The position numbers were made by a program, and so were the translations under genes. Shown here piece by piece: positions 1 to 10,558 of a stretch of 64,000 nt of DNA. Position 1 is the stretch's first letter; every line of letters begins with the position of its first letter. The notes under the pieces are model-generated. The model was given only the letters and a program-made list of their open reading frames with translations. It was not told where the DNA came from and ran no database searches. Source of the DNA: Nisaea sediminum (GTDB lineage Bacteria; Pseudomonadota; Alphaproteobacteria; Thalassobaculales; Thalassobaculaceae); the NCBI RefSeq assembly GCF_014904705.1, contig NZ_JACZCQ010000003.1, positions 682,001 to 746,000 on the forward strand. The letters run 5' to 3'.

Positions 1-383
1 AAAGTCGGCTGAAAGAAGTTCAGGAAAGCGAGATTCGCGCCGAGATAGCGGTAGGTCACGGGGTCCGTCAGGAAGGCCGTCGTCCCGAGATCGGTCGCGA
101 ACAGTCCGACGAGGAAGCAATAGAGAATGACGAGCGCATAGGCCGGGACGATCCGGCGCACCCGCTTCTCGAAATACTCACGTCCGGTCCGGCTTGAGAG
201 AAAGCTCTTTGAGACGAGATAACCGCTGATCGCGAAGAAGCCCTTTACCGCGAAATCGGCATCGAACCAGTTCGCCATCCACGCCAGCGCGCCGGCGCCG
301 GAGAGCTCGTGCGCATGTGCGAAGAGGACGATGCAGGCCAGCGCGAGCCGGATCTCGTCGAAACAGTTCCGCTCGGCGTGCAT
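1..383 (-). CDS. Acyltransferase 3 family membrane protein (partial, C-terminus beyond window)
   Basis: The minus-strand frame opens at ATG 383 and stays open to the window edge, giving about 127 N-terminal residues. It reads MHAERNCFDEIRLALACIV, then FAHAHELSG, VKGFFAISGYLVSKSF, EYFEKRVRRIVPAYAL. This is the start of the acyltransferase-3 (OafA/YrhL) fold: a first membrane helix with the conserved His in the FAHAHELS segment, the FFxISGYL motif, and the R-R-x-x-R-I-x-P-A-Y segment before the next helix. Family members are polytopic inner-membrane enzymes that transfer acetyl or other acyl groups to polysaccharides, LPS or peptidoglycan. The substrate cannot be told from this fragment. Most of the protein lies outside the window. 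Confidence 0.85.
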   Translation of the reverse strand, partial: MHAERNCFDEIRLALACIVLFAHAHELSGAGALAWMANWFDADFAVKGFFAISGYLVSKSFLSSRTGREYFEKRVRRIVPAYALVILYCFLVGLFATDLGTTAFLTDPVTYRYLGANLAFLNFFQPT

Positions 384-759
384 CCGGTCCCTACGAAACT
401 GAGATGAAAAGGAAAACGATCAGGAAGATCACTCCCCTTCAACCACAGTAAGTGAACAAGCAGTTCATTTTTATTATTTTTTAATCTCCCAACGACTTCC
501 GGGTTCTTAGCGACGATTAAAAATCGCACCAGAACCAGAACGTCATTTTCTTATCAACCGCTTAGCAATTCAGCAATGCGAAACCGTCCAACCAGAACAT
601 ACACGTTTCACATGGCCCGCATCGCCAACTCTTTCAAACAAGCATTTTTCATACAAAATCGCGCAATGCACTGATCTAACTATTATTTCATACTTAAAAT
701 TTCTATAAACTAAAACTTATCATTTTTATATTATATGCCCATAACTATTTTACTTTTCA
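384..759. other. AT-rich intergenic region, no gene seen
   Basis: This 376-base stretch separates two minus-strand genes. It is much richer in A+T than the guaA side and has no convincing reading frame, RNA gene or strong hairpin. It must contain the promoter of the acyltransferase unless that gene is read through from the GNAT gene. The composition continues through the GNAT gene to about 1350, suggesting one acquired block. Confidence 0.5.
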
Positions 760-1191
760 TTATTTCATAAATCTTTGCATTGTCACACCGCTTATTTCGT
801 AATTACATTTTTTATAAAACTCCACATTATGCTCTTGGCATTGAAGAGCAACTTTGTGGCAACCGCTGGCTTTTGCTACATCGAACAATGCATCCAGAAT
901 AGCCTTACCTATTCCTTTTTTTCGATAATTTGGGTGGGAAACGATATCTTCAATATGTCCCATTTTTCCGCCTCTAATTTTTATTTCAAATACAACGGAG
1001 CCGTACCCCACAATATTTTCATCAATAATTGCCACTATTGAATGAACATTGGTTTGCCGGCACAAATTTTCCCATATATGGGGGTAATCATTTATTGGCG
1101 GCCTGAACTCTGACATCGACTGCAAGAGTTCAATAACATCAGCCATATCGGCTTGTTCAAGCTTTCTTATCGAAATGCTCTCGTCGCCCAT
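760..1191 (-). CDS. GNAT acetyltransferase resembling glucosamine-6-phosphate N-acetyltransferase (GNA1)
   Basis: The product is 143 residues, the compact size of GNA1 enzymes. The C-terminal half carries the GNAT acetyl-CoA loop YRKKGIGKAIL after GHIEDIVSHPN, followed by SGCHKVALQC, HNVEFYKKC and a terminal RFMK. This order (G-H-I/V-E-D-I/V-V, R-x-K-x-x-G-K, C-x-K-v-x-L-x-C, N-V-x-F-Y-x-K) is what I know from eukaryotic GNA1, which acetylates glucosamine-6-phosphate in UDP-GlcNAc synthesis. Bacteria normally use GlmU for that step, so a different amino-sugar substrate is quite possible. The gene is strikingly AT-rich against guaA and probably acquired. GNAT membership is secure; the GNA1 assignment rests on motif recognition by eye. 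Confidence 0.8.
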   Translation of the reverse strand: MGDESISIRKLEQADMADVIELLQSMSEFRPPINDYPHIWENLCRQTNVHSIVAIIDENIVGYGSVVFEIKIRGGKMGHIEDIVSHPNYRKKGIGKAILDALFDVAKASGCHKVALQCQEHNVEFYKKCNYEISGVTMQRFMK

Positions 1192-1350
1192 TATTCAATC
1201 CATTTATACATTCTGCGTAACAGTTGCCATGCCGTCTACTGCCTCTAGTATTGTAGACGAAAAGCAAGTTACGGCAACCAAAACGGGGCCGACTTCCAAC
1301 CACTTCCAAACTTGTAAATTTATATATATCAAATAGTTAAGAGATGAGAC

Positions 1351-2901
1351 CTATTCCCACTCGATGGTTCCCGGGGGCTTCGAGGTGATGTCGTAGGTCA
1401 CCCGGTTGATGCCCTTGCACTCATTGATGATCCGGGTCGAGACCCGGCTCAGGAATTCGTGGTCGAAGTGGAAATAGTCCGCCGTCATGCCGTCGGTCGA
1501 GGTGACGGCGCGGAGCGCGCAGGCATAGTCGTAGGTCCGGTAATCGCCCATCACCCCGACCGTGCGCACCGGCAGCAGGACCGCGAAGGCCTGCCAGATC
1601 GCGTCGTAGAGGCCGGCATTGCGGATCTCTTCCAGATAGATCGCGTCCGCCTTGCGCAGGATGTCGAGCTTCTCGCGGGTGATGTCGCTGCCCGGAATGC
1701 GGATGGCGAGGCCCGGCCCCGGGAACGGGTGGCGGCCGACCAGGCTTTCCGGCAGGCCGAGCTCGCGGCCGAGCTCGCGGACCTCGTCCTTGAAGAGTTC
1801 GCGCAGCGGCTCGACCAGCTTCAGGTTCATGCGCTCGGGCAGGCCGCCGACATTGTGGTGGCTCTTGATCGTGACGCTCGGGCCGCCGGTGAAGGAGACA
1901 CTCTCGATCACGTCCGGATAGAGCGTGCCCTGGGCGAGGAACTCGGCGCCCTCGATCTTATTCGCCTCTTCCTGGAAGACGTCGATGAAGAGCCGGCCGA
2001 TGGTCTTACGCTTCACCTCGGGGTCGGTCTGGCCGGCGAGTTCGCCAAGGAAGAGATCGCTCGCATCCTTGTGGATCAGCGGAATGTTGTAATGATCGCC
2101 GAAGAGCCGCACGACCTCCTCCGCCTCGCCCTGGCGCAAGAGGCCATGATCGACGAAGACGCAGGTCAGCTGTTCGCCGATCGCCTCATGGATCAGCACC
2201 GCCGCGACCGAGCTGTCGACACCGCCGGAGAGGCCGCAGATCACCTTGCCGTCGCCGACCTGGTCGCGGATCTGCCGGATCGCCTGCTCCTTGAACGCCT
2301 CCATGGTCCAGTCGCCGGCGCAGCCCGCGACCTTGTGCACAAAGTTGGAAAGCAGCGCGGCGCCGTGCGGCGTGTGCACCACTTCGGGGTGGAACATGGT
2401 CGCGTAGTAGCGGCGCTCGTCGTCGGCGATGACGGCGAAGGGTGCGCCCTCGCTGGAGGCGACGACCCGGAAGCCTTCCGGTAGCTCGATCACCCGGTCG
2501 CCGTGGCTCATCCAGACCTGCTCGCTGGCGCCCAGCTCCCAGACCCCGTCAAAGAGAATGCAATTGTCGGTGACGTTCACGAAGGCGCGGCCGAACTCGC
2601 GATGGTCGGAGGTCTCGACCCGTCCGCCGAGCTGGTGGCAGAGAGTCTGCTGCCCATAGCAGATGCCAAGGATCGGCAGTCCGGTCTCGAACACCATTTC
2701 AGGCGCCCGCGGCGTCGCCTCGCCGATCACCGAAGCGGGACCGCCGGAGAGGATGAAGGCCTTCGCCCCGAACTCCCTGATCTTCTCGACCGGCGTGTTG
2801 AAAGGCATGATTTCGCAATAGACACCGGCTTCACGCACGCGGCGCGCGATCAGCTGGGTCACCTGACTGCCGAAATCGAGAATGAGAATACGATCGGTCA
2901 T
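1351..2901 (-). CDS. guaA: GMP synthase (glutamine-hydrolysing)
   Basis: This 516-residue enzyme amidates XMP to GMP with glutamine and ATP, the last step of guanine nucleotide synthesis. The class I glutamine amidotransferase domain fills residues 1 to about 195, with nucleophile Cys81 in LGICYGQQ and the His171/Glu173 pair in MFHPEVVHT. The ATP-pyrophosphatase domain follows, with its P-loop SGGVDSS at 225-231. The dimerisation domain ends in the conserved [13 protein letters not shown]. Full length and intact. It sits about 3 kb from guaB on the same strand, with an RNA methyltransferase, an acetyltransferase and an oppositely oriented methyltransferase between them. Confidence 0.98.
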   Translation of the reverse strand: MTDRILILDFGSQVTQLIARRVREAGVYCEIMPFNTPVEKIREFGAKAFILSGGPASVIGEATPRAPEMVFETGLPILGICYGQQTLCHQLGGRVETSDHREFGRAFVNVTDNCILFDGVWELGASEQVWMSHGDRVIELPEGFRVVASSEGAPFAVIADDERRYYATMFHPEVVHTPHGAALLSNFVHKVAGCAGDWTMEAFKEQAIRQIRDQVGDGKVICGLSGGVDSSVAAVLIHEAIGEQLTCVFVDHGLLRQGEAEEVVRLFGDHYNIPLIHKDASDLFLGELAGQTDPEVKRKTIGRLFIDVFQEEANKIEGAEFLAQGTLYPDVIESVSFTGGPSVTIKSHHNVGGLPERMNLKLVEPLRELFKDEVRELGRELGLPESLVGRHPFPGPGLAIRIPGSDITREKLDILRKADAIYLEEIRNAGLYDAIWQAFAVLLPVRTVGVMGDYRTYDYACALRAVTSTDGMTADYFHFDHEFLSRVSTRIINECKGINRVTYDITSKPPGTIEWE

Positions 2902-3198
2902 CGGGCACCATTTGGCTCGGCGGGAGAGAAGCGCAGGAAACTACCCGAAGCGCTGCACTGCGGCAAGGCCGGTGACCGAGCGCCTGACAGAGGCATCGCT
3001 CACCCGGGCGATCGCGCCCCGGACGGGCCGGGACAAAGGATCGAATCGCGGACATAATCGCAGAAACAACGCCCCAAAAAGTAGTTGTCTAAATCCACCG
3101 TTTTCCCGCAAGTAGAGAAAGTCATTCGGTCAATTGAACCTTACGCGTTCCCGTCGCTTTCCCCCTTCAGATCGACGGAATACGGATCAGGAAACGAA

Positions 3199-3822
3199 AT
3201 GCTGCAAAAAGCCGCGCCGGAATTTACTACCGACTGGTTCCAAATGTCCCGATCGGTCTGGGAAGCGCTCATTCCCCGGAAAAAGCCGGCCAGGATTCTC
3301 GAGATCGGTTCATATGAAGGGGCAAGTGCGTGCTTCGTCGTCCAGAAACTCGCGGACGAGCAATCGATCGAGATCCATTGCATCGATACCTGGGAAGGCA
3401 GCGTCGAGACGAAAGAGCGGGACATGGGCGCGGTCGAACGTCGCTTCGACCAGAATATGAAGATCGTGACCGAAGCCGCGGCCCGGGAGGTGAAGCTGAC
3501 AAAGCACAAGGGCAGATCGGACCGGATCCTCGCCCGCCTGCTCACCGAGGGTTATGCCAGCTATTTCGATCTGGTCTATGTCGACGGTTCGCATCAGGCT
3601 CCGGATGTGCTGTGCGACGCGGTGCTGGGCTTCAGGCTTTGCCGGACCGGCGGCGTGATGGTCTTCGATGATTATCTGTGGCGGGACCCGTCCGACCCGG
3701 CGAAGAACGTCATGCGCACGCCGAAGCCGGCCATCGATGCCTTCACCAACATCTACGGGAGCAAACTCAGGTTCTTTCCGGCCGTGCTCTATCAGGTCTA
3801 TCTTGAAAAACTGTCGGACTGA
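3199..3822 (+). CDS. Class I SAM-dependent methyltransferase (Methyltransf_24 type)
   Basis: The protein has the SAM-binding motif I ARILEIGSYEGASACFVV, an acidic strand-2 end in IHCIDTWEG, and late motifs LVYVDGSHQ and GGVMVFDDYLW, as in class I methyltransferases of the Methyltransf_24 group that often act on sugars or small molecules. I place the start at ATG 3199 because AGGA lies at a good distance upstream, giving 207 residues. The frame is open further upstream to a TTG at 3085 (245 residues), but without a visible ribosome-binding site. It is the only plus-strand gene between guaA and guaB. The substrate is unknown. Confidence 0.8.
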   Translation: MLQKAAPEFTTDWFQMSRSVWEALIPRKKPARILEIGSYEGASACFVVQKLADEQSIEIHCIDTWEGSVETKERDMGAVERRFDQNMKIVTEAAAREVKLTKHKGRSDRILARLLTEGYASYFDLVYVDGSHQAPDVLCDAVLGFRLCRTGGVMVFDDYLWRDPSDPAKNVMRTPKPAIDAFTNIYGSKLRFFPAVLYQVYLEKLSD

Positions 3823-3834
3823 GCGCGGATCGGC

Positions 3835-4413
3835 TTACCCTTCGGCGCCGGCCAGCCGGTCCTGCAAGGCGCGGATGTCTGGCCACCTGTAGACCGTCTC
3901 TTCGGCTTTCGCGCCCATCACTGTGCATTCCATCGGCAGGTCGGGCGATCCGTCCAGTTTCTCGTAGAATGCGACGCCCGGCCGGTTGGCACTCAGAACG
4001 GTCAGCACGAGCGATCCGAAGCCTTCCTCGGCAAGGCTGTCCACGACACGACCCATCATCGCCGTGCCCACGCCGAGCCCCTGAAAGCTCGGATCGACGT
4101 AGAGCACGTAGATCTCCGCGATCTCGCCGGTCTCATTCCCCGCTGCCTTGATGTCCTGACGCCGCTGTCCGCCCTGACAGAAGCCGACGATACGGCCCTG
4201 CCAATCGGCCACCTGGAAAAAGCCCGGCACCCTGTTCTTGGCGATCGCGTTGGACCATTGAGCGGCGGAACGGACGGGACGCATTTCCAGCAGAACGCGA
4301 TCCGGGAGAATGCCGACATAAGCATCCTGCCACGTCTCGACCTGAACCTTGCCGACCGCCGAAGCATCCTTCGCCTCGGCGGGACGGATCTTGATGTCTC
4401 GCGGATCCGGCAT
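3835..4413 (-). CDS. GNAT family N-acetyltransferase
   Basis: The product is 192 residues. It opens with IKIRPAEAKDASAVGKVQVETW, the usual first strand and helix of GNAT enzymes, and has the acetyl-CoA binding region EIYVLYVDPSFQGLGVGTAMM (V-x-P-x-x-Q/R-x-x-G-x-G/A). A later VLSANRPGVAFYEKL segment is the typical N-x-x-x-x-x-F-Y-E strand. The acceptor is unknown; this subfamily is usually annotated RimI-like without proof. It converges on the methyltransferase at 3822 and lies upstream of guaA on the same strand, about 76 bases after the RNA methyltransferase gene. Confidence 0.85.
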   Translation of the reverse strand: MPDPRDIKIRPAEAKDASAVGKVQVETWQDAYVGILPDRVLLEMRPVRSAAQWSNAIAKNRVPGFFQVADWQGRIVGFCQGGQRRQDIKAAGNETGEIAEIYVLYVDPSFQGLGVGTAMMGRVVDSLAEEGFGSLVLTVLSANRPGVAFYEKLDGSPDLPMECTVMGAKAEETVYRWPDIRALQDRLAGAEG

Positions 4414-4489
4414 GGCTTTCCCTTTGGAGCTCTAAACTCCTCCGGGAATCATAGTGAAGACCGCCGCGGGTTCAATGCCGAATAAGCAC

Positions 4490-5842
4490 TCAGCTATCGG
4501 CCGAGCGCTCAAGGATCTGGACGAAAAAACCATCCGTGTTGTGGCGATGCGGCGTGAGCCGCAGGCACGCGCCGTCCACCGGGCAGGCGCCGCCGCCGAG
4601 GGCAACGACGGTCTCGTTCCAGACCTCGGCGATATCGAGACTGCGGAACTCGTCGCCGCGTTCCGCGAGGAAGGCGTCGACGATGGCCTCGTTCTCTTCG
4701 GGCAGGAGCGAGCAGGTGACGTAGGCGAGCCGTCCGCCCGGCTTCACCAGCCGCGCTCCACGCTGCAGAATGACCGCCTGCAGCTTGGTAAGCTCGGCCA
4801 AATCTTCTTCGGTATAGCGCCAGCGCGCATCCGGATTGCGGCGCCAGGTTCCGGTCCCGGAACAGGGCGCGTCGACCATGACCCGGTCGAACTTTCCGGC
4901 GAGACGCTTCACGCGCCGGTCGCTGCCTTCCGCAAGCTCGTGCCGCTCGACATTGTGCAGCCCGGCGCGCCGGGTGCGGACACCGCAGCGCTCCAGCCGG
5001 CCCTTGGAGGTATCGAGCGCGAGCACGCGGCCCTTGTTCTCCATCAGCCCGGCCATGACCAGGCTCTTGCCGCCGGCCCCGGCGCAGTAATCCGCGACCT
5101 GCATGCCCGGCGCTGCGCCGAGCAGGAGCGCGGCGATCTGCGCGCCCTCGTCCTGCACTTCGATCAGCCCGTCCTTGAACAGCTTCAGCCCGTCGATCGG
5201 CTTGCGGTCGCGCGACCGGAGACCGAAGGGTGAGTAAGGGGTCGGTTCGGTGACGAGCTCCTGCTTGGCCAGCGCCTCGCGGACCGACTCCCGGTCAGCC
5301 TTGTGCAGGGGGTTGATGCGGAGATCGAAGGGCGCTTCCGTGCCCATCGCCGTCAACGCTTCCGCACGCTCGTCGCCCAGCACCGGCTCGAGGCGGCGAT
5401 AGACCCATTCCGGCGTCTCCAGACGCACGGAGGCCGGCATCGCGTCGTCTCCGTCGAGCGTCTTGTCCTTCAGTGCGGAGAAGGCCCGGTTCTCGATCTC
5501 GCCGAGTGCATCCGGCGCATGTCGCTCGCCGGAGAACAGTTCCTGCACCGCCTTGCCGGTGAGCTCGTCCGTCAGCACCAGGTCGGCCATGACCCGGAGC
5601 CGGGCTGTCGGCCGTTCCACGACACCGGTGCGCTCGAGGTGCCAGTCGATCCGCGCCCGGCGGCGCAGGATCCCGTAGACCCGCTCGCGGATCGCATGGC
5701 GGTCTTTCGAGCCGGCATAGCGGCGCTGACGGAAATAGCCTTCGAGCACCCGGTCGACCGGGCGCGGATCCGCTTCGGCTTCTTCGAGAATCTCGATCGC
5801 GGCGAGAAGGCGGGCCGCAGGGATCATGGACTGTGCTTTCAA
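4490..5842 (-). CDS. RsmB/NOP family RNA (cytosine-C5) methyltransferase
   Basis: The 450-residue protein has a NusB-like helical N-terminal half (about 1-140) and a C-terminal Rossmann methyltransferase domain. Visible motifs are DYCAGAGGKS (SAM binding, about 251-260), ALDTSKGRL, DAPCSGTGTWRRNPDARWR with motif-IV Cys327, and TCSLLPEENE with catalytic motif-VI Cys377. The two-cysteine arrangement defines the m5C RNA methyltransferases; RsmB itself modifies C967 of 16S rRNA. It follows guaB by 33 bases on the same strand, an arrangement I know from other alphaproteobacteria, so the two are probably cotranscribed. The exact target in this organism is inferred. Confidence 0.92.
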   Translation of the reverse strand: MKAQSMIPAARLLAAIEILEEAEADPRPVDRVLEGYFRQRRYAGSKDRHAIRERVYGILRRRARIDWHLERTGVVERPTARLRVMADLVLTDELTGKAVQELFSGERHAPDALGEIENRAFSALKDKTLDGDDAMPASVRLETPEWVYRRLEPVLGDERAEALTAMGTEAPFDLRINPLHKADRESVREALAKQELVTEPTPYSPFGLRSRDRKPIDGLKLFKDGLIEVQDEGAQIAALLLGAAPGMQVADYCAGAGGKSLVMAGLMENKGRVLALDTSKGRLERCGVRTRRAGLHNVERHELAEGSDRRVKRLAGKFDRVMVDAPCSGTGTWRRNPDARWRYTEEDLAELTKLQAVILQRGARLVKPGGRLAYVTCSLLPEENEAIVDAFLAERGDEFRSLDIAEVWNETVVALGGGACPVDGACLRLTPHRHNTDGFFVQILERSADS

Positions 5843-5875
5843 AAGTTCCGGGGGCGCGGGCGGCGCCCCTGGAGG

Positions 5876-7366
<1,491 letters not shown>

Positions 7367-7459
7367 CTATAACACCGCCCCCCCGGACTGCCAAGCGCGA
7401 AGTGCCGAAGCTTCCGTGACGATTGCGCAGAGCTGCCATGCGGCCGCCCCAGCCGCCCC

Positions 7460-8026
7460 CTATGCGGCGGCGGCAACCAGCCTTGCCGCGAGGGAATCGA
7501 GGCCGCCCTGTGCCGTCTCGTCCGCCAGGTTTCCGTCGTCGGCAAAGGCGCTGCCTGCCGCCGGCACGGTGACGAAGCCCTGTACCGGGACACAACCGAG
7601 TTCACAGAGACAGTCGCGCAAACGCGGGATCACCCGGACACCGCCGAGCCGGCCCGGCGAGGCGGCCATGATGGCGACATGCTTCGATTTCAGAACGTCT
7701 TCCGGACCGCCCTTGTCCGACTTGCGCGAAACCCAGCTGAAGATGTTCACCAGAAGCGGCGGCACGAAGCCGTTATATTCCGGTGTCGCGATCAGCAGCC
7801 CGTCGTGGTCGGCGATCATCTGTTTCAGCTTGAGGATATTCTCCGGCAATCCGTGCGCGGCCTCGTCGTCGCCGTGATAGATCGGCGCCGGATAGTCGTT
7901 GAGGTCGATCAGCGTCGCCGAGCCGCCCGCCCGCCGGACGGCCTCCGCACCGGCAGCCGCCAGCCTCTTGTTCAAGGAATTTTCGCGCGCGCTGCCCGCG
8001 AATACGAGGAACTTCGCATTGCTCAT
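7460..8026 (-). CDS. NAD(P)H-dependent FMN reductase family protein
   Basis: From ATG 8026 the product is 188 residues with a flavodoxin-like fold: KFLVFAGSARENSLNKRLA forms the FMN phosphate loop, and ATPEYNGFVPPLLVNIFSWVSR is the signature of the SsuE/ArsH/chromate-reductase family. Such enzymes reduce free flavin or quinones with NAD(P)H. The frame is open 22 codons further upstream, but ATG 8026 follows an AAGGA ribosome-binding site and starts the conserved region. It lies between guaB and an acetyltransferase gene, all on the minus strand, with no visible functional link to either. Confidence 0.9.
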   Translation of the reverse strand: MSNAKFLVFAGSARENSLNKRLAAAGAEAVRRAGGSATLIDLNDYPAPIYHGDDEAAHGLPENILKLKQMIADHDGLLIATPEYNGFVPPLLVNIFSWVSRKSDKGGPEDVLKSKHVAIMAASPGRLGGVRVIPRLRDCLCELGCVPVQGFVTVPAAGSAFADDGNLADETAQGGLDSLAARLVAAAA

Positions 8027-8105
8027 GGAGGAGTCCTTGCCGGGGTTTGGAGAAATCGAACTGGATGGAAGACTTAGAGATGTGGCGCTCACACCTCAAA
8101 GCAAC

Positions 8106-8519
8106 TCAGATTTCCCGGGAAAGGTAGAAGCGGCTGTTGCCGCTCGGATAATCGAGCGTGCCGAAGACGGAGAATCCGAGCGCCTCGTAGAAGGCGCGGG
8201 CCTGGAAATCGTAGGTATCGAGCATGATCTTGCCGGCTCGCATTTCCCGCCCCTTTTCCATGATCTTTTCGACCAGGCGCCGGCCCCATCCGTCTCCGCG
8301 CAACTCGCCGTCGAGCCAGATCGTCGATACCTCGACCGTCCCGAGATTGACCCGCCCGCCCGCACCGCCGCGCAGCCTGCCGTCAGCATCGCGGATCTCG
8401 ACCGTGAAATAGCGGCTGTTCCAATCGGACCGCTCGCGGTTGAACGCGACCAAACGCTGGTCGAGTTCATAGAGGCCGTCGGTTTCACCATCGATGACGT
8501 TAAACGTCAGTCCCGTCAT
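8106..8519 (-). CDS. GNAT family N-acetyltransferase, small
   Basis: From ATG 8519 the protein is 137 residues. It has GNAT features: VEVSTIWLDGELRGDGWGRRLVEKIMEKG (a V-x-x-x-x-R-G-x-G-x-G-x-x-L acetyl-CoA loop) and MLDTYDFQARAFYEALGFSVFGTL at the C-terminus. The start codon overlaps the end of the rlmE gene by 20 bases, so the two are probably translationally coupled. A longer open frame to 8633 runs inside rlmE and is not used here because it lies in rlmE coding sequence. The acceptor is unknown. Confidence 0.85.
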   Translation of the reverse strand: MTGLTFNVIDGETDGLYELDQRLVAFNRERSDWNSRYFTVEIRDADGRLRGGAGGRVNLGTVEVSTIWLDGELRGDGWGRRLVEKIMEKGREMRAGKIMLDTYDFQARAFYEALGFSVFGTLDYPSGNSRFYLSREI

Positions 8520-9267
8520 CCTCGTTCTCCGAATCCCCGTCTTCCCGCTGTTCGTTCTCGGGCAGCCCCCTGAATCCCATGCAGACGACATAGGCTTCCG
8601 GCGATTCCGGCCGGCTGGCGGCGGGCTTGGCATGCCGCACGGTCCGAAATGCGAGTTTCATGCGACGGAGCATTTCCTGCTCGCTTCCGCCCTTGAAAAC
8701 CTTGGCGACGAAGGTTCCGCCCTCGTCCAGCACTTCGATGGCGAATTCAAGCGCCGCTTCGCAAAGCGCTGCAGTCCGCAGATGATCCGTCGGGGCGTGC
8801 CCAGTGGTGGATGCCGCCATATCGCTCAGCACCACATCGACCGGGCCTTGCATGCGTTCGCGCAAGGCGGCCAACCCCTCGTCGGTCATGAAATCGCCCT
8901 GGAACAGGTCCGCTCCGGTGACCGGTTCCATTTCCAGAAGGTCGATCCCGACGACCGAACCCCGATCCTTATCGGCTCCGACAACCGCGACCGCGATCTG
9001 GGTCCAGCCTCCGGGGGCGGCACCGAGGTCGACGACTTTCGCACCCGGCTTCAGGAAATGGAACTTCTCGTCCAGCTGCAGCAGCTTGAAGGCCGCGCGG
9101 GAGCGATAACCCAACCTCTGCGCCTCGGCCACATAGGGATCGTTGAGCTGGCGCCGCAGCCAGCGTTGCGAGGAAGGTTTGTGCCGGCGCGCATTCTTGA
9201 GCTCGACACTGGTCATCCGGGACCCAGAGCCGCGCCCGCCGCGCCGTCCGCCGCGTTTGCTTGTCAT
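8500..9267 (-). CDS. rlmE: 23S rRNA (uridine-2552-2'-O)-methyltransferase
   Basis: The 255-residue protein is an RrmJ/FtsJ-type enzyme that methylates the ribose of U2552 in the ribosomal A loop, a late step of 50S maturation. The K-D-K-E catalytic tetrad can be placed in SRAAFKLLQLDEKF, VVLSDMAAS, FVAKVFKG and SRPESPEAYVV. The SAM motif is VVDLGAAPGGWTQ. An N-terminal Gly/Arg-rich extension (MTSKRGGRRGGRGSGSR) and an acidic C-terminal tail extend beyond the E. coli protein, as in other alphaproteobacteria. It lies 48 bases downstream of the Ppx/GppA gene, a common pairing. Confidence 0.95.
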   Translation of the reverse strand: MTSKRGGRRGGRGSGSRMTSVELKNARRHKPSSQRWLRRQLNDPYVAEAQRLGYRSRAAFKLLQLDEKFHFLKPGAKVVDLGAAPGGWTQIAVAVVGADKDRGSVVGIDLLEMEPVTGADLFQGDFMTDEGLAALRERMQGPVDVVLSDMAASTTGHAPTDHLRTAALCEAALEFAIEVLDEGGTFVAKVFKGGSEQEMLRRMKLAFRTVRHAKPAASRPESPEAYVVCMGFRGLPENEQREDGDSENEDDGTDV

Positions 9268-9315
9268 GGGCGCCTAAGTGCGCCGGAAGCGGCAGGCTCG
9301 TCAAGCGGCGGGGCG

Positions 9316-10446
9316 CTATTCCGCCGCAGTCACCTGCTCCAGAAGGTCGAAGAGTATGCCTTCGCGCAGCCCCCGGTCCGCGACCCGAAGCCGGCCGACC
9401 GGCCAGCGCTCGCAGATCCCCTGCAGGATCGCGCATCCGGCGACCACCAGATCCGCGCGTTCCGCACCGATGCACGGCATTGCCGCCCGCTCGCGAAAGC
9501 CGACCGATGCGAGCCGCGCCGCGATTTCCTCCATCTCCTCGAAATCGAGATAGGTTCCGTCCACCCGGTCGCGGTCGTAGCGCCTGAGATTCATGCTGAT
9601 GCCGGCAAGCGTGGTCACGGTACCGGAGGTTCCGACCATCTGGACCGCGCCGTCACGGATCGCCGAACTGATATCGAAGCGGGCCTCGAAGGCGTCGAGC
9701 GCGGCGCGGGTCTCGTCCACCATCCGGCGATATGTCTCGCGGTCGAAACGGTCGCCACCGTGGCGTTCGGCCAGGGTCACGACCCCGACCGGCAGGGAAA
9801 TCGCATCGAGTGCCCCACGCCCGTTGCGCGGGCTATCCGTCTCATCGCGGCGATGCCACACAAGTTCCGTGCTGCCTCCGCCGATATCGAAGACCAAGGC
9901 ATTCGGGATGTCAGGATTGAACAGCGGCACACAGCCCGCGAGCGCCAGCTCGGCCTCTTCGTGGGTCGAGATGATCTCGATCTCGAGATCGGTTTCCGCA
10001 GCCACACGTTCCAGAAAGGCATCGCAGTTCCGGGCCCGGCGGCAGGCTTCGGTCGCCACCAGGCGCGACAGCGTCACATTCCGCTTCGCCATCTTGCGGG
10101 CACAGATCTTCAACGCCTGAACCGTACGTTCCATCGCGTCGTCGGACAATTTCTGGTGTTTCTGCAGGCCCTGTCCGAGGCGGACAATCCGGGAGAAGGC
10201 ATCGATCACGCGAAACCCGGAGTCCGACGGGACGGCGATCAGCAGGCGGCAGTTATTCGTTCCCAAATCCAACGCCGCCAGAACAGGCTCGTGGCCTGAT
10301 CCGTTTGAGCGGCGGTCGGCGCTGTTCGGCGGTTTCGGCGGGCCTTTACGCACCGGCGGACGCGGCCGCACGAAACGCCCCTTTTCCCGATCGTTCTCCG
10401 TCGAACGGCCTCCCCGGCGTGTCGATAACGAACGGCCGGCGGACAT
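9316..10446 (-). CDS. Ppx/GppA family exopolyphosphatase
   Basis: The 376-residue protein belongs to the ASKHA-fold Ppx/GppA phosphatases, which remove terminal phosphate from polyphosphate or from pppGpp. The P1 loop LAALDLGTNNCRLLIAV, the acidic STHEEAELA segment and the P2 loop LVFDIGGGSTELVW are all present. The protein stops after the first two domains (about 320 residues past the start of the fold), as in short bacterial Ppx2/GppA-like proteins. About 55 residues at the N-terminus are Arg/Lys/Pro-rich and probably disordered. Substrate preference between polyphosphate and pppGpp cannot be read from sequence alone. Confidence 0.92.
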   Translation of the reverse strand: MSAGRSLSTRRGGRSTENDREKGRFVRPRPPVRKGPPKPPNSADRRSNGSGHEPVLAALDLGTNNCRLLIAVPSDSGFRVIDAFSRIVRLGQGLQKHQKLSDDAMERTVQALKICARKMAKRNVTLSRLVATEACRRARNCDAFLERVAAETDLEIEIISTHEEAELALAGCVPLFNPDIPNALVFDIGGGSTELVWHRRDETDSPRNGRGALDAISLPVGVVTLAERHGGDRFDRETYRRMVDETRAALDAFEARFDISSAIRDGAVQMVGTSGTVTTLAGISMNLRRYDRDRVDGTYLDFEEMEEIAARLASVGFRERAAMPCIGAERADLVVAGCAILQGICERWPVGRLRVADRGLREGILFDLLEQVTAAE

Positions 10447-10558
10447 GGTTCACTCATCTCAAATGTCGCGCCCCCGGCCCTGCCGGAGGCTGTTTCAACG
10501 ATGAGTGTAGTCACAATGTCCGACCTTGCCTACTCTGCGCGCCGTCTGAAATTGCATT

